Assembly (NCBI GenBank): GCA_934167935.1 | Contig: CAKPMH010000026.1 | Location: 1 to 15,372, forward strand | Origin: an uncultured Bacilli bacterium | GTDB taxonomy: Bacteria > Bacillota_I > Bacilli_A > RF39 > UBA660 | DNA length: 15,372 nt | Reading direction: 5' to 3' | In this document: positions 1 to 6,202 of the stretch, piece by piece | How positions within the stretch are numbered: the first letter of the stretch is position 1 | How the letters are laid out: every line of letters starts with the position of its first letter | The notes under the pieces: generated by a model | Seen by the model: only the letters and a program-made list of their open reading frames with translations | Databases searched by the model: none | What the model was told of the DNA's origin: nothing | Program-made: the position numbers and the translations under genes

Positions 1-28
1 AAAAAGAGAAAAATAATTTTCTCTTTTT
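1..28 (-). terminator. Hairpin terminator downstream of rpmE
   Basis: Bases 1-12 (AAAAAGAGAAAA) and 17-28 (TTTTCTCTTTTT) form a perfect 12-bp inverted repeat around a 4-base loop. On either strand the 3' arm ends in a run of T, so it could terminate in both directions, including for a convergent gene beyond the window. It lies about 50 bases after the rpmE stop. Confidence 0.75.
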
Positions 29-78
29 AATATACTGCTTTTTTAATTGTGTCTCCTAAACAGGGTTCACATCATTTA

Positions 79-300
79 TTAAGCTGCTTTTTTTTCGTCT
101 TTTGTAAATCCATATTTACGGTTGAACATTTCAACACGTCCTTTTTTAGATGTTGCTCCTTGAACACCTGTATAAAATGGATGACATTTATTACATGTTT
201 CTAAGTGTAATTCTTCTTTTGTAGATCTAACAGTAAAAGTATTTCCACAAGTACATGTTACTTTTGTATCCATATAATTTGGATGAATTCCTTTTTTCAT
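79..300 (-). CDS. rpmE: 50S ribosomal protein L31, zinc-binding (type A)
   Basis: Structural protein of the large ribosomal subunit, near the inter-subunit bridge at the central protuberance. The 73-residue length suits the family. It opens MKKGIHPNY and has the four-cysteine zinc site C16, C18, C36 and C39 (CTCG and CNKCHPFYTG), which marks the zinc-containing form; in some bacteria this form is exchanged for a cysteine-less paralogue when zinc is scarce. The start is supported by an AGGAG-type ribosome site just upstream. It is the last gene of the block and has its own extended -10 promoter behind the Bax-inhibitor-1 gene. In B. subtilis rpmE follows fbaA, murZ and rho; here rho is absent but fba and murA are nearby. 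A 12-codon ORF overlaps its start codon. Confidence 0.97.
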   Translation of the reverse strand: MKKGIHPNYMDTKVTCTCGNTFTVRSTKEELHLETCNKCHPFYTGVQGATSKKGRVEMFNRKYGFTKDEKKAA

Positions 301-335
301 ATATAATCTCCTTCCGCCATGACAAAAAATGTCAT
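297..335 (-). CDS. Possible 12-codon leader ORF overlapping the rpmE start
   Basis: Between the rpmE promoter and rpmE there is a short ORF, MTFFVMAEGDYI. Its UGA overlaps the rpmE AUG in a 4-base ATGA junction, the usual layout for translational coupling. An AGGAG lies about 12 bases before its AUG. The -10 of the promoter ends 19 bases upstream of this AUG, the same promoter-to-start distance as other genes in the window, whereas the distance to rpmE itself is much longer. An ORF this short may be chance, and there is no evidence from homology. Confidence 0.3.
   Translation of the reverse strand: MTFFVMAEGDYI
319..335 (-). promoter_or_regulatory. Small hairpin in the rpmE leader
   Basis: ATGACA and TGTCAT form a 6-bp inverted repeat around five A/T bases, between the promoter and the rpmE ribosome site. 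It does not cover the rpmE Shine-Dalgarno sequence but does include the AUG of the possible leader ORF. It could be an RNA stem limiting initiation there or a protein operator. It has no poly-U tail positioned for termination. Confidence 0.35.
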
Positions 336-354
336 AGTAATTTATTGCTCCTAT

Positions 355-383
355 ATTATAACAATGTTTTTTTATAAATGCAA
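355..383 (-). promoter_or_regulatory. Promoter upstream of rpmE
   Basis: TATAAT (355-360) is preceded by TGT, giving an extended -10 (TGnTATAAT). A weak -35, TTGCAT (378-383), is 17 bases upstream. It sits between the stop of the Bax-inhibitor-1 gene and rpmE and would give a leader of about 48 bases for rpmE. Confidence 0.6.
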
Positions 384-389
384 GTACTT

Positions 390-1037
390 TTAATCACGAT
401 CACCAAAAATTCTAAGTAAATCTAAGAAAATATTAATAAAATCTAGGTATAACTGTAAAGCCCCATAGATTGCTAAATTCTCTTCAGGTAAGTAATTTTG
501 TTCATATAATTGTTTTACTTTTTGAACATCGTATGCAATATATATAATAAAAACTAATACTGATATTATACTTATAATTAAATCAAATTGTTCACTTCCA
601 AGAAATATATTTATTATACACATAATTAATATTCCTATTACTGCCATAAATAAAAATGTACCTATTTTTGTCAAATCTATATTTGTAAAATATCCAATTA
701 GTGCGAATATAAGCATTACAAGCGATGTTGCTAAAAATACATAAATAATTGATGTAATGTCATAAACTACAAATACTGATGAAAATGTAAGCCCTGTTAC
801 AAATGAATAAAGTATAAACATTACTTTAGCAGTTACTGAATTCATTTTATGAATTCTTGCCGATAAAACAATTACTAAAACAAGTTCAACTAAAAATATT
901 AAGAAAACACTTCCACCATCAAATATTTCTAATATAAGTGATGGATTTGTTGATAAGTAAGATCCTGTTACAAATGTTACTGCTAAACCTATAAACATCC
1001 ATAAAAATACCTTTGACATTAATTTTGATTTTTCCAT
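390..1037 (-). CDS. Bax inhibitor-1 / YetJ family membrane protein
   Basis: A 215-residue integral membrane protein with about seven hydrophobic segments (roughly 10-28, 43-60, 71-92, 97-117, 125-146, 152-170 and 186-210). The C-terminal signature GALQLYLDFINIFLDLLRIFG (192-212) is typical of the Bax inhibitor-1 family. Its bacterial model, B. subtilis YetJ, is a pH-sensitive calcium leak channel with a pair of aspartates. D170 (IAYDVQ) and D199 (LYLDF) here are the likely equivalents, by pattern and not by alignment. The start has a GAGGTGAT ribosome site. It appears to have its own promoter, whose -35 overlaps the stop of the upstream SGNH-like gene. Its physiological role in bacteria is not firmly established. 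Confidence 0.92.
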   Translation of the reverse strand: MEKSKLMSKVFLWMFIGLAVTFVTGSYLSTNPSLILEIFDGGSVFLIFLVELVLVIVLSARIHKMNSVTAKVMFILYSFVTGLTFSSVFVVYDITSIIYVFLATSLVMLIFALIGYFTNIDLTKIGTFLFMAVIGILIMCIINIFLGSEQFDLIISIISVLVFIIYIAYDVQKVKQLYEQNYLPEENLAIYGALQLYLDFINIFLDLLRIFGDRD

Positions 1038-1054
1038 TTTATCACCTCAGACAC

Positions 1055-1083
1055 ATTATATCATTTAATATTATTTTAGTAAA
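1055..1083 (-). promoter_or_regulatory. Promoter of the Bax-inhibitor-1 gene
   Basis: TATAAT (1055-1060) is preceded by TGA (extended -10). TTTACT (1078-1083) lies 17 bases upstream and overlaps the stop codon of the preceding gene. The expected transcription start is the first G of the ribosome site GAGGTGAT, giving a leader of only about 11 bases. Confidence 0.5.
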
Positions 1084-1681
1084 TATTATTTAAAATTGTA
1101 TTTACAATTATTTGATCACTATTTTTTTCTTTATTAATATCAATAAATGTTATTTTATATTGATTACAAATTGATTTTAATCTTTTATTTGTATAAAGAT
1201 AATATTCATTATATGATATTCCATTAGTATTTTTAAAACCTATAAAGTATACTTTTTCTTTAGAATATATTCTAATTAATTTAAATAGATCTTCTATATC
1301 TAATAAAACTTGATCTGTAAATTGATACAATTCTTCTTTATTAGTATTACCAATTTTGTAATTTATATCATTTATACCTACATTTAATATTAATAAATCA
1401 GATTTTATTAATGCATTTTGTATCGTTTGATTATTTACTTTTTTATTATCTTTTATATCTCTAATTAAATCTGTTGTTCTATAATCTTGTTTTGAAAATT
1501 CATTTATATATTTTTCTAATTTTTTTTGGTCTTGATAATATTTTTTTATAGTTTTTTGATAATTATTATTTTTTGTTGTATCAATATTAACATAATATAT
1601 TTCTTTGTCTTGATTAAAAACATATATTAAAAAAAGCATTAAAAACATTAATATTAAAAATATGATTATTTTATATTTCAT
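1076..1681 (-). CDS. Degenerate SGNH/GDSL hydrolase-like membrane-anchored protein
   Basis: A 201-residue protein with one N-terminal hydrophobic segment (about 4-22), so probably anchored with its domain outside the cell. The core resembles the SGNH esterase/lipase fold: a YRTTDLIRDI stretch (67-76), then DLLILNVGINDI (95-106) carrying the block III G-x-N-D motif, and the closing FIDIN strand (179-183). The block I GDS serine motif expected near residues 30-36 is missing (YYVNIDTTKN instead). The C-terminal D-x-x-H with the catalytic histidine is also not visible. It therefore looks like a catalytically dead or re-purposed member. The gene sits between murA and the Bax-inhibitor-1 gene behind a strong hairpin terminator, with AGGAGG seven bases before the start. 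The family call is moderate and the loss of catalysis is inference. Confidence 0.6.
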   Translation of the reverse strand: MKYKIIIFLILMFLMLFLIYVFNQDKEIYYVNIDTTKNNNYQKTIKKYYQDQKKLEKYINEFSKQDYRTTDLIRDIKDNKKVNNQTIQNALIKSDLLILNVGINDINYKIGNTNKEELYQFTDQVLLDIEDLFKLIRIYSKEKVYFIGFKNTNGISYNEYYLYTNKRLKSICNQYKITFIDINKEKNSDQIIVNTILNNIY

Positions 1682-1692
1682 AAATTCCTCCT

Positions 1693-1719
1693 AAAAAAAA
1701 AGCAGATACTATCTACTTT
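1693..1719 (-). terminator. Intrinsic terminator after murA, abutting the next ribosome site
   Basis: On the transcript, AAAGUAGAUA pairs with UAUCUGCUUU (one G-U wobble; arms 1710-1719 and 1699-1708), followed by about eight more U (1693-1700). It begins just after the murA stop. The U-run passes directly into the AGGAGG of the SGNH-like gene, so that gene depends on read-through or on a start just upstream. A TATAAT overlaps the murA stop (1720-1725) but has no convincing -35. Confidence 0.75.
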
Positions 1720-1720
1720 A

Positions 1721-2974
1721 TTATATTTCTTCTAATGAAATTTTAGCACCAACTTTTTCTAGTTTTTCTATTATATTTTCATAACCTCTTAATACATGTT
1801 TTATTTCTGTTATTGTAGTTTCTCCTTTAGCAATTAATGCGGCTAGTACCATACATGCTCCTGCTCTTAAATCGGTTGCTTCTACTTGACACCCAGTTAA
1901 ATCAGTTTTTCCAGATATTATTATTTTTTTATCTTTTATTTCTATGTTTGCTCCCATTTTGTTTAAATATGGTACATTTTGAAATCTATTTTCATATATT
2001 GTTTCTTCCAATGTTGATATTCCACTTGCTTGTGTTAATATAACTGTAAGTGGTTGTTGTAAATCGGTTGGAAAGCCTGGATATCCTAACGTTTTTACAT
2101 CAATAGGTTTTAAGTTTGATGATTTACTAATAGTTATATAATCTTTGCCTATTTCCATTTTACAACCCATTTCTTTTAATTTATATATTAATGAAGATAT
2201 GTGATCCGGTATCATATTTTTTATAGTCAAATTTTCTCCCATTAAAGCACCAGCAATTAAATATGTTCCTGCCTCTATTCTATCGGGTATTACTTCTGTA
2301 AAACAACTTCCAAGGTAATCTACGCCTTCGATTATTATTTCACTTGTTCCTGCTCCTGTTATTTTTGCTCCCATATTATTTAAAAATGTTGCAACACTTA
2401 CTATTTCAGGTTCTTTTGCTGCATTTTTTAATATAGTTGTTCCTTTAGCTTTTGCTGCAACTAATAAGGTATTTATGGTAGCACCAACACTTGGCATATC
2501 AAGTTGAATTGTTGTACCTATTAATTCTTCGGCAGTTATTATATATTTATTTTTTTCTTCTATTACTTTCGCACCTAATGATTTAAATGTCTTTAATGTT
2601 TGATCAATTGGTCTTGCACCTATTGAACATCCTCCTGGAAAATACATTTCTACATGTTTATATTTTCCAAGTAGTGATGACATGAAATAATAAGAAGCTC
2701 TTAGTTTTTTTGAAATTTCTTCTGGTATTTCTCTACTTTTTATATTTCTTGAATTTATTGTCATAAGTGAGCCTTCTCTTTTTACATCTGCTCCTAAATA
2801 TTCTAATATTTCATTTAATGCATCTATATCAGATATATTTGGAATATTATCTATTTTCACTTCTTCATCTGATAATAATGATGCTGGGACAAGTGCGACT
2901 GCACTATTTTTGGCACCGCTTATATTTACGGTTCCACTTAAAATATGTCCACCCTCTATTTTGATTTGTTTCAT
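1721..2974 (-). CDS. murA: UDP-N-acetylglucosamine 1-carboxyvinyltransferase
   Basis: Catalyses the first committed step of peptidoglycan synthesis in the cytoplasm: enolpyruvyl transfer from PEP to UDP-GlcNAc; the family is the target of fosfomycin. The 417-residue length is typical. Visible features are the K22-N23 pair in ISGAKNSAVALVPA, the catalytic loop PGGCSIGARP with C116 (the fosfomycin-sensitive cysteine form), and GYPGFPTDLQ with D304, the presumed catalytic aspartate. Many Bacillota have two copies. Position directly after fba matches the murZ (murAB) copy of B. subtilis, so this is more likely the second paralogue, although that rests on gene order. It lies 18 bases after fba with GGGAGG as ribosome site, forming an fba-murA operon that ends in the hairpin at 1693-1719. 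Confidence 0.97.
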   Translation of the reverse strand: MKQIKIEGGHILSGTVNISGAKNSAVALVPASLLSDEEVKIDNIPNISDIDALNEILEYLGADVKREGSLMTINSRNIKSREIPEEISKKLRASYYFMSSLLGKYKHVEMYFPGGCSIGARPIDQTLKTFKSLGAKVIEEKNKYIITAEELIGTTIQLDMPSVGATINTLLVAAKAKGTTILKNAAKEPEIVSVATFLNNMGAKITGAGTSEIIIEGVDYLGSCFTEVIPDRIEAGTYLIAGALMGENLTIKNMIPDHISSLIYKLKEMGCKMEIGKDYITISKSSNLKPIDVKTLGYPGFPTDLQQPLTVILTQASGISTLEETIYENRFQNVPYLNKMGANIEIKDKKIIISGKTDLTGCQVEATDLRAGACMVLAALIAKGETTITEIKHVLRGYENIIEKLEKVGAKISLEEI

Positions 2975-2992
2975 TTTAATCCTCCCGCTTGT

Positions 2993-3820
2993 TTATAAAT
3001 TGGATTTTAGTAATTCTATTTTTTCTTTTATAATTCTTTTTATTTCTTTTTCACCAGATCCTATTATCTTTCTTGGATCATATATTGTTCCATTTGTACT
3101 TAAGAATTTTTTTAATTCATTTGACCATGCTATTTGTAATTCTGTATTAATATTTACTTTATTTATTCCTATATTTATTAATTCTTCCAATAATTTATTA
3201 TTTATTCCTGATGCACCATGTAATACTATTGGGATATTTATATTTTTATTTAAATCTTCTAGTAAATTTAAATCTATAGATATTGGATCTTTATAAATTC
3301 CATGAACGTTTCCTATAGCAGGAGCAAATGAATCTATTTTTGTTTTATTTACAAATGTTATAGCGTCAGATAAATTTGTGTATAAATTTTTATTTTCTCC
3401 TATACTTCCTAATTCAGCTTCTACTGTTACTGTATATTTTTCTGCATATTCTACTACTTTTTTTGTTAGTTTTATATTTTCTTCTAATGGTAATTTAGAT
3501 GCATCTATCATAACAGATGTAAATCCATTTTCTATGGCTGTTTTACATGATTCAAAACTTGTTCCATGATCAAGATGAATTACAATTGGCACTTTTATAT
3601 TTAAACTTTTATCTAAATTTTTTATTATATTTGCTACTACTTCATAGCCACCCATATAATTTATTGTTTTTTCTGTTACACCAATTATTACTGGTGAATT
3701 ATTTAAATTACATTCTTCTAATATATATTTAGTCCACTCTAAATTATTTATATTAAATTGTGGGATAGCAATTTTGTTTTTTTTGGCTTTTTCTAATAAT
3801 TTTTTCCCGTTTACTATCAT
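2993..3820 (-). CDS. fba: Class II fructose-bisphosphate aldolase, short loop form
   Basis: Zinc-dependent cleavage of fructose-1,6-bisphosphate to DHAP and glyceraldehyde-3-phosphate in glycolysis, and the reverse in gluconeogenesis. Visible features are IHLDHGTSF with catalytic D84 and zinc ligand H85, VEAELG with E134, GNVHG with H173, LHGASG with H201, and NINTELQIAW (223-232) for phosphate binding. At 275 residues it is a little short, mainly because the loop after AELGSIG (about 141-150) reads ENKNLYTN and lacks the usual GG-x-ED stretch that carries an acidic catalytic residue. Tagatose-bisphosphate aldolases share this fold, but the link to murA (as fbaA-murZ in B. subtilis) favours Fba. 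The start follows a GGTGAT ribosome site at the predicted 5' end of the mRNA. Confidence 0.93.
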   Translation of the reverse strand: MIVNGKKLLEKAKKNKIAIPQFNINNLEWTKYILEECNLNNSPVIIGVTEKTINYMGGYEVVANIIKNLDKSLNIKVPIVIHLDHGTSFESCKTAIENGFTSVMIDASKLPLEENIKLTKKVVEYAEKYTVTVEAELGSIGENKNLYTNLSDAITFVNKTKIDSFAPAIGNVHGIYKDPISIDLNLLEDLNKNINIPIVLHGASGINNKLLEELINIGINKVNINTELQIAWSNELKKFLSTNGTIYDPRKIIGSGEKEIKRIIKEKIELLKSNL

Positions 3821-3835
3821 GATATCACCATAATA

Positions 3836-3864
3836 ATTATATATTTTTTTTTATTATTTGTAAA
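3836..3864 (-). promoter_or_regulatory. Promoter of the fba-murA operon
   Basis: TTTACA (3859-3864) and TATAAT (3836-3841) are separated by exactly 17 bases in the 45-base gap after mntP. The expected start is the first G of GGTGAT, leaving a leader of about nine bases before the AUG. Confidence 0.65.
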
Positions 3865-3865
3865 G

Positions 3866-4396
3866 TTATATAAGATATAACAAACCTATTATCATCAATA
3901 TTATTCCCCCTAACATTGTTGATATTTTTCCTACTATGTTATTTATTTTTTTTCCAAGATTTAAACCTATATATGTAAATATAAAACTAGTTATCATAAA
4001 CAAAAATGATGATAATATAACTGATTTATATATTGTTTTAATACCTATTCCCATTGAAAAACTATCAAGACTGACTGCTAAACCAAATAATAATATTTCT
4101 TTAAATTTTAAGATTTTAAGATTTTTTTCTTCTTTAAATGTTTCTAAGATCATTTGAAGACCAATTATAAATAATACTATAAATACTATAATATTTGGTT
4201 TTAATGGTAATATATCTAAAAGAATTTTACCAAATAAATTTCCTATTTGAGGCATTATAAAATGATATAATCCAACTACTGTTGATAAAATTAATATATC
4301 TTTTTTTCTAATGTTTAAAGTTCCATATAAAAGAGATAATGAAAAAGCATCCATACTTAAACTAATTGCAATTATGATAATTGTTAATATTTCCAT
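3866..4396 (-). CDS. mntP: MntP-type manganese efflux pump
   Basis: A 176-residue polytopic membrane protein built of two related halves. Each half opens with the family motif: ISLSMDAFSLS (11-21) and LAVSLDSFSMG (106-116). D16 and D111 correspond to the transmembrane aspartates important for Mn2+ export in E. coli MntP. The segment YHFIMPQIGNLFG (44-56) matches the MntP branch more than the sporulation-associated YtaF branch. About six membrane segments are visible. The protein should protect the cell against excess manganese. It follows spoIIR by 45 bases, as in the B. subtilis spoIIR to ywlD (mntP) region. The gap is too short for a yybP-ykoY manganese riboswitch. Instead the ribosome site lies inside a hairpin. 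Confidence 0.88.
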   Translation of the reverse strand: MEILTIIIIAISLSMDAFSLSLLYGTLNIRKKDILILSTVVGLYHFIMPQIGNLFGKILLDILPLKPNIIVFIVLFIIGLQMILETFKEEKNLKILKFKEILLFGLAVSLDSFSMGIGIKTIYKSVILSSFLFMITSFIFTYIGLNLGKKINNIVGKISTMLGGIILMIIGLLYLI

Positions 4397-4397
4397 A

Positions 4398-4433
4398 AAA
4401 AAACCTCCTAATTTATTTTATTAGTGGTTTTTT
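4398..4433 (-). promoter_or_regulatory. Hairpin enclosing the mntP ribosome site; possible spoIIR terminator
   Basis: On the transcript, AAAAAACC (4426-4433) pairs with GGUUUUUU (4398-4405), and CUAAU (4420-4424) pairs with AUUAG (4408-4412). A 7-base loop closes the top, and an internal loop has A on one side and GA on the other. The 3' arm contains UAGGAGG, the mntP Shine-Dalgarno sequence, and ends one base before the AUG. The U-run also makes it a plausible intrinsic terminator for spoIIR. Confidence 0.55.
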
Positions 4434-4441
4434 ATTTTAGA

Positions 4442-4978
4442 CTAGAAATATTTATTTATTAGTTCTTGAACAAAAAATTTATATTCTACTTCTCCTGTTT
4501 CATTTTCATTTGCTTCCATTATACATAATGGTGGAAATAGTACACACCACCAATTTTTTCCTTTTCCTTCTCCTAAAGTAACTAAAACTGATTCATAATA
4601 TCCTTGTTCATATATTACTCCATTATATTTTTTTTCTGGAAAAAAGGTATTTCCAAATGTTATTGTAAATTTTTTATCATAATTTTCTTTTTGTAATACA
4701 TCTTTTACTTTCATATTTAATATTTCTATATTATTTTTTATTTGATTTCTTGCTTCTTCTACTGTTTTTGTATCTTTTAATATTTCTGAAATATTTTTTT
4801 GTAATTCAATACTTAATTTCATTTTTATTTTTTGGTCTATTTCTTCATTAGAATTTGCAAGTACTCTTAATCTAATTGCTTCTTTTGGTATTATTATATT
4901 TTTTGAATTTACTTTTTTCATATTTATTAAAAATGCCATTATAATTATTAATGATATGATTATTGTGATTTTTTTCAT
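4442..4978 (-). CDS. spoIIR: Stage II sporulation protein R
   Basis: In B. subtilis SpoIIR is made in the forespore, crosses its membrane and activates the protease SpoIIGA in the mother cell, which releases active sigma-E. This 178-residue protein has an N-terminal hydrophobic signal/anchor (about 4-20) followed by the family hallmarks: IIPKEAIRLRVLANSN (29-44), FFPEKKYNGVIYEQGYYES (112-130), and the strongly conserved LGEGKGKNWWCVLFPPLC (135-152). Length and motif order suggest an intact gene. It sits beside mntP as in the B. subtilis spoIIR-ywlD region. No clear sigma-F promoter is visible upstream, and its ribosome site lies in a hairpin. Its presence implies sporulation or its recent loss, since SpoIIR has no known use outside it. 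Confidence 0.95.
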   Translation of the reverse strand: MKKITIIISLIIIMAFLINMKKVNSKNIIIPKEAIRLRVLANSNEEIDQKIKMKLSIELQKNISEILKDTKTVEEARNQIKNNIEILNMKVKDVLQKENYDKKFTITFGNTFFPEKKYNGVIYEQGYYESVLVTLGEGKGKNWWCVLFPPLCIMEANENETGEVEYKFFVQELINKYF

Positions 4979-4982
4979 ATAA

Positions 4983-5010
4983 AATCGCCTCCTATTTAAT
5001 AGTGGCGATT
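4983..5010 (-). promoter_or_regulatory. Hairpin enclosing the spoIIR ribosome site
   Basis: On the transcript, AAUCGCC (5004-5010) pairs with GGCGAUU (4983-4989), and CUAU (4999-5002) pairs with AUAG (4992-4995) around a UAA loop. The two stems are separated by the same A versus GA internal loop seen before mntP. The Shine-Dalgarno AGGAGG is within the 3' arm, nine bases before the AUG. Only four U follow, so it is a weak terminator at best and better explained as a translation-limiting stem. Confidence 0.55.
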
Positions 5011-5027
5011 ATTTTTATTTTTATTCA

Positions 5028-6146
5028 TTATTTTTGTGTTAAAATCATAATTAATGTTGTAAGTACTCCTCCTAAAAAACCAGTTATTAATGATAATAAT
5101 AAGACATCTGCAAAACCTGTTTCTTGTTTTTTATATATTTTTTTCTTTGGAGTATCTTTTATAGATTGTTGTTTTTCTTGTTCTACTTTATTATATAACT
5201 CAATATATTCTTGCCATTGTTTTCTTTCTTCTTCTGGTAACATTTCAAGTAATTCTGGATATTCATTATATTTTTTTATTTGATTTTTTGTTTCTTCTGG
5301 TAAATTATCAAATTCTTCTATTGTTCTTGGTTTATCTTCATACTCATTTTGCACCATATTAGTTTGTTCAGATGGGTTTATATTTTCATTTAATTTATCT
5401 GCTACATTTATATTTTCACTACTATATACTGCTTGTTTTGGTTCATCAATAGTATAAATATTTTTTTCTTTATCATACTTAACTTCTAATATTTTTCCTG
5501 TTTGATCTATTCCAAATAAGTTTTCTATATTAATTGATGTAATTCCTAAAACGGATGCATTCTTAATTAAAAAATTTAATTTTTGCATATCTTCTACCTT
5601 CATATTTTGTAATTCATTCATATGATTTTCTACTTCATTGATTGGAATAATAGACATTTCAATATTATCTTGTTTTCTTCGCTCATCTAACATATTCATT
5701 GTATTTTTTGCATTATTTGCTGTTTGATATGCATTATTTTCCAATTGCATTTGTTTTAATTGTTCTACTAATGATAATCCATCTTTTTTATTTTCTAATA
5801 TTACATCTCTTCCTAATTTTGAATCATAAAATTTAAATATTTCTTTTCCACTTTCAAGATATTTATGTTCTATTTTACTTATGTCTATTCCAAATGTTTC
5901 TGATATTACTTCTTCTTCTTTTTTTTGTGGAGCTTCTTTTATAAAATATTCATTAATCATTTGTAGCCCATTAGTTTCAGGTGATGACATTATTTTTGAG
6001 ATTAAATCATTTAACAAAACATCATTTTTTCTTGCACTTTGAACTTTATTTATTATATCTAATTGTTCTTTTGTATATACTATATTTGGATTTGCCTTAT
6101 ACATATTATATAAATTTACATATTCTACTAATATTTCTTTATTCAT
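5028..6146 (-). CDS. Hypothetical tail-anchored protein upstream of spoIIR
   Basis: I do not recognise this 372-residue protein. It has no N-terminal signal. The body is hydrophilic, charged and largely helical by composition, with many Gln, Asn, Glu and Lys. A Glu/Pro-rich linker with PEETKNQ and LPEEERKQW occupies about 280-320. A basic PKKKIYKKQ stretch (about 335-343) leads into one hydrophobic segment near the C-terminus (about 346-369), followed by a short tail. This predicts a cytosolic protein held in the membrane by its tail. It has its own well-formed promoter after the rlmH terminator and an AGGTGAA ribosome site. spoIIR begins about 50 bases after its stop, so the two are probably co-transcribed. 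Whether it acts in sporulation is unknown. Confidence 0.75.
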   Translation of the reverse strand: MNKEILVEYVNLYNMYKANPNIVYTKEQLDIINKVQSARKNDVLLNDLISKIMSSPETNGLQMINEYFIKEAPQKKEEEVISETFGIDISKIEHKYLESGKEIFKFYDSKLGRDVILENKKDGLSLVEQLKQMQLENNAYQTANNAKNTMNMLDERRKQDNIEMSIIPINEVENHMNELQNMKVEDMQKLNFLIKNASVLGITSINIENLFGIDQTGKILEVKYDKEKNIYTIDEPKQAVYSSENINVADKLNENINPSEQTNMVQNEYEDKPRTIEEFDNLPEETKNQIKKYNEYPELLEMLPEEERKQWQEYIELYNKVEQEKQQSIKDTPKKKIYKKQETGFADVLLLSLITGFLGGVLTTLIMILTQK

Positions 6147-6167
6147 TACTATTCACCTACTATAAAA

Positions 6168-6196
6168 ATAATATCAAAAAAAAATAGTTTTTTCAA
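6168..6196 (-). promoter_or_regulatory. Promoter of the tail-anchored protein / spoIIR unit
   Basis: TTGAAA (6191-6196) and TATTAT (6168-6173) are 17 bases apart. The -35 lies in the loop and 3' stem of the rlmH terminator, so the two signals share bases. The -10 ends 21 bases before the AUG. Confidence 0.55.
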
Positions 6197-6202
6197 CTAT
6201 TT
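6176..6202 (-). terminator. Intrinsic terminator of the rplI-dnaB-walJ-rlmH operon
   Basis: AAATAGTT (6195-6202 on the transcript strand) pairs with AACTATTT (6182-6189) around a 5-base loop, followed by about nine T (6176-6184). The stem includes the rlmH stop codon, so termination begins inside the gene's last codons. Confidence 0.8.

Noticed and set aside
2910..3296. 128-codon open frame on the plus strand
   Set aside because: It lies opposite murA and fba, has composition expected from the antisense of AT-rich codons, and no ribosome site or recognisable motif.
4397..4441. yybP-ykoY manganese riboswitch before mntP
   Set aside because: The whole gap is 45 bases, too short for that riboswitch, and holds only the hairpin around the ribosome site.
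4979..5060. Sigma-F promoter for spoIIR
   Set aside because: No GYWTA ... GGnnAnA pair is visible in the gap or the end of the preceding gene.
5002..5283. 93-codon plus-strand frame with hydrophobic N-terminus
   Set aside because: Antisense to the tail-anchored protein and its spacer; it starts in the spoIIR hairpin and has no ribosome site.
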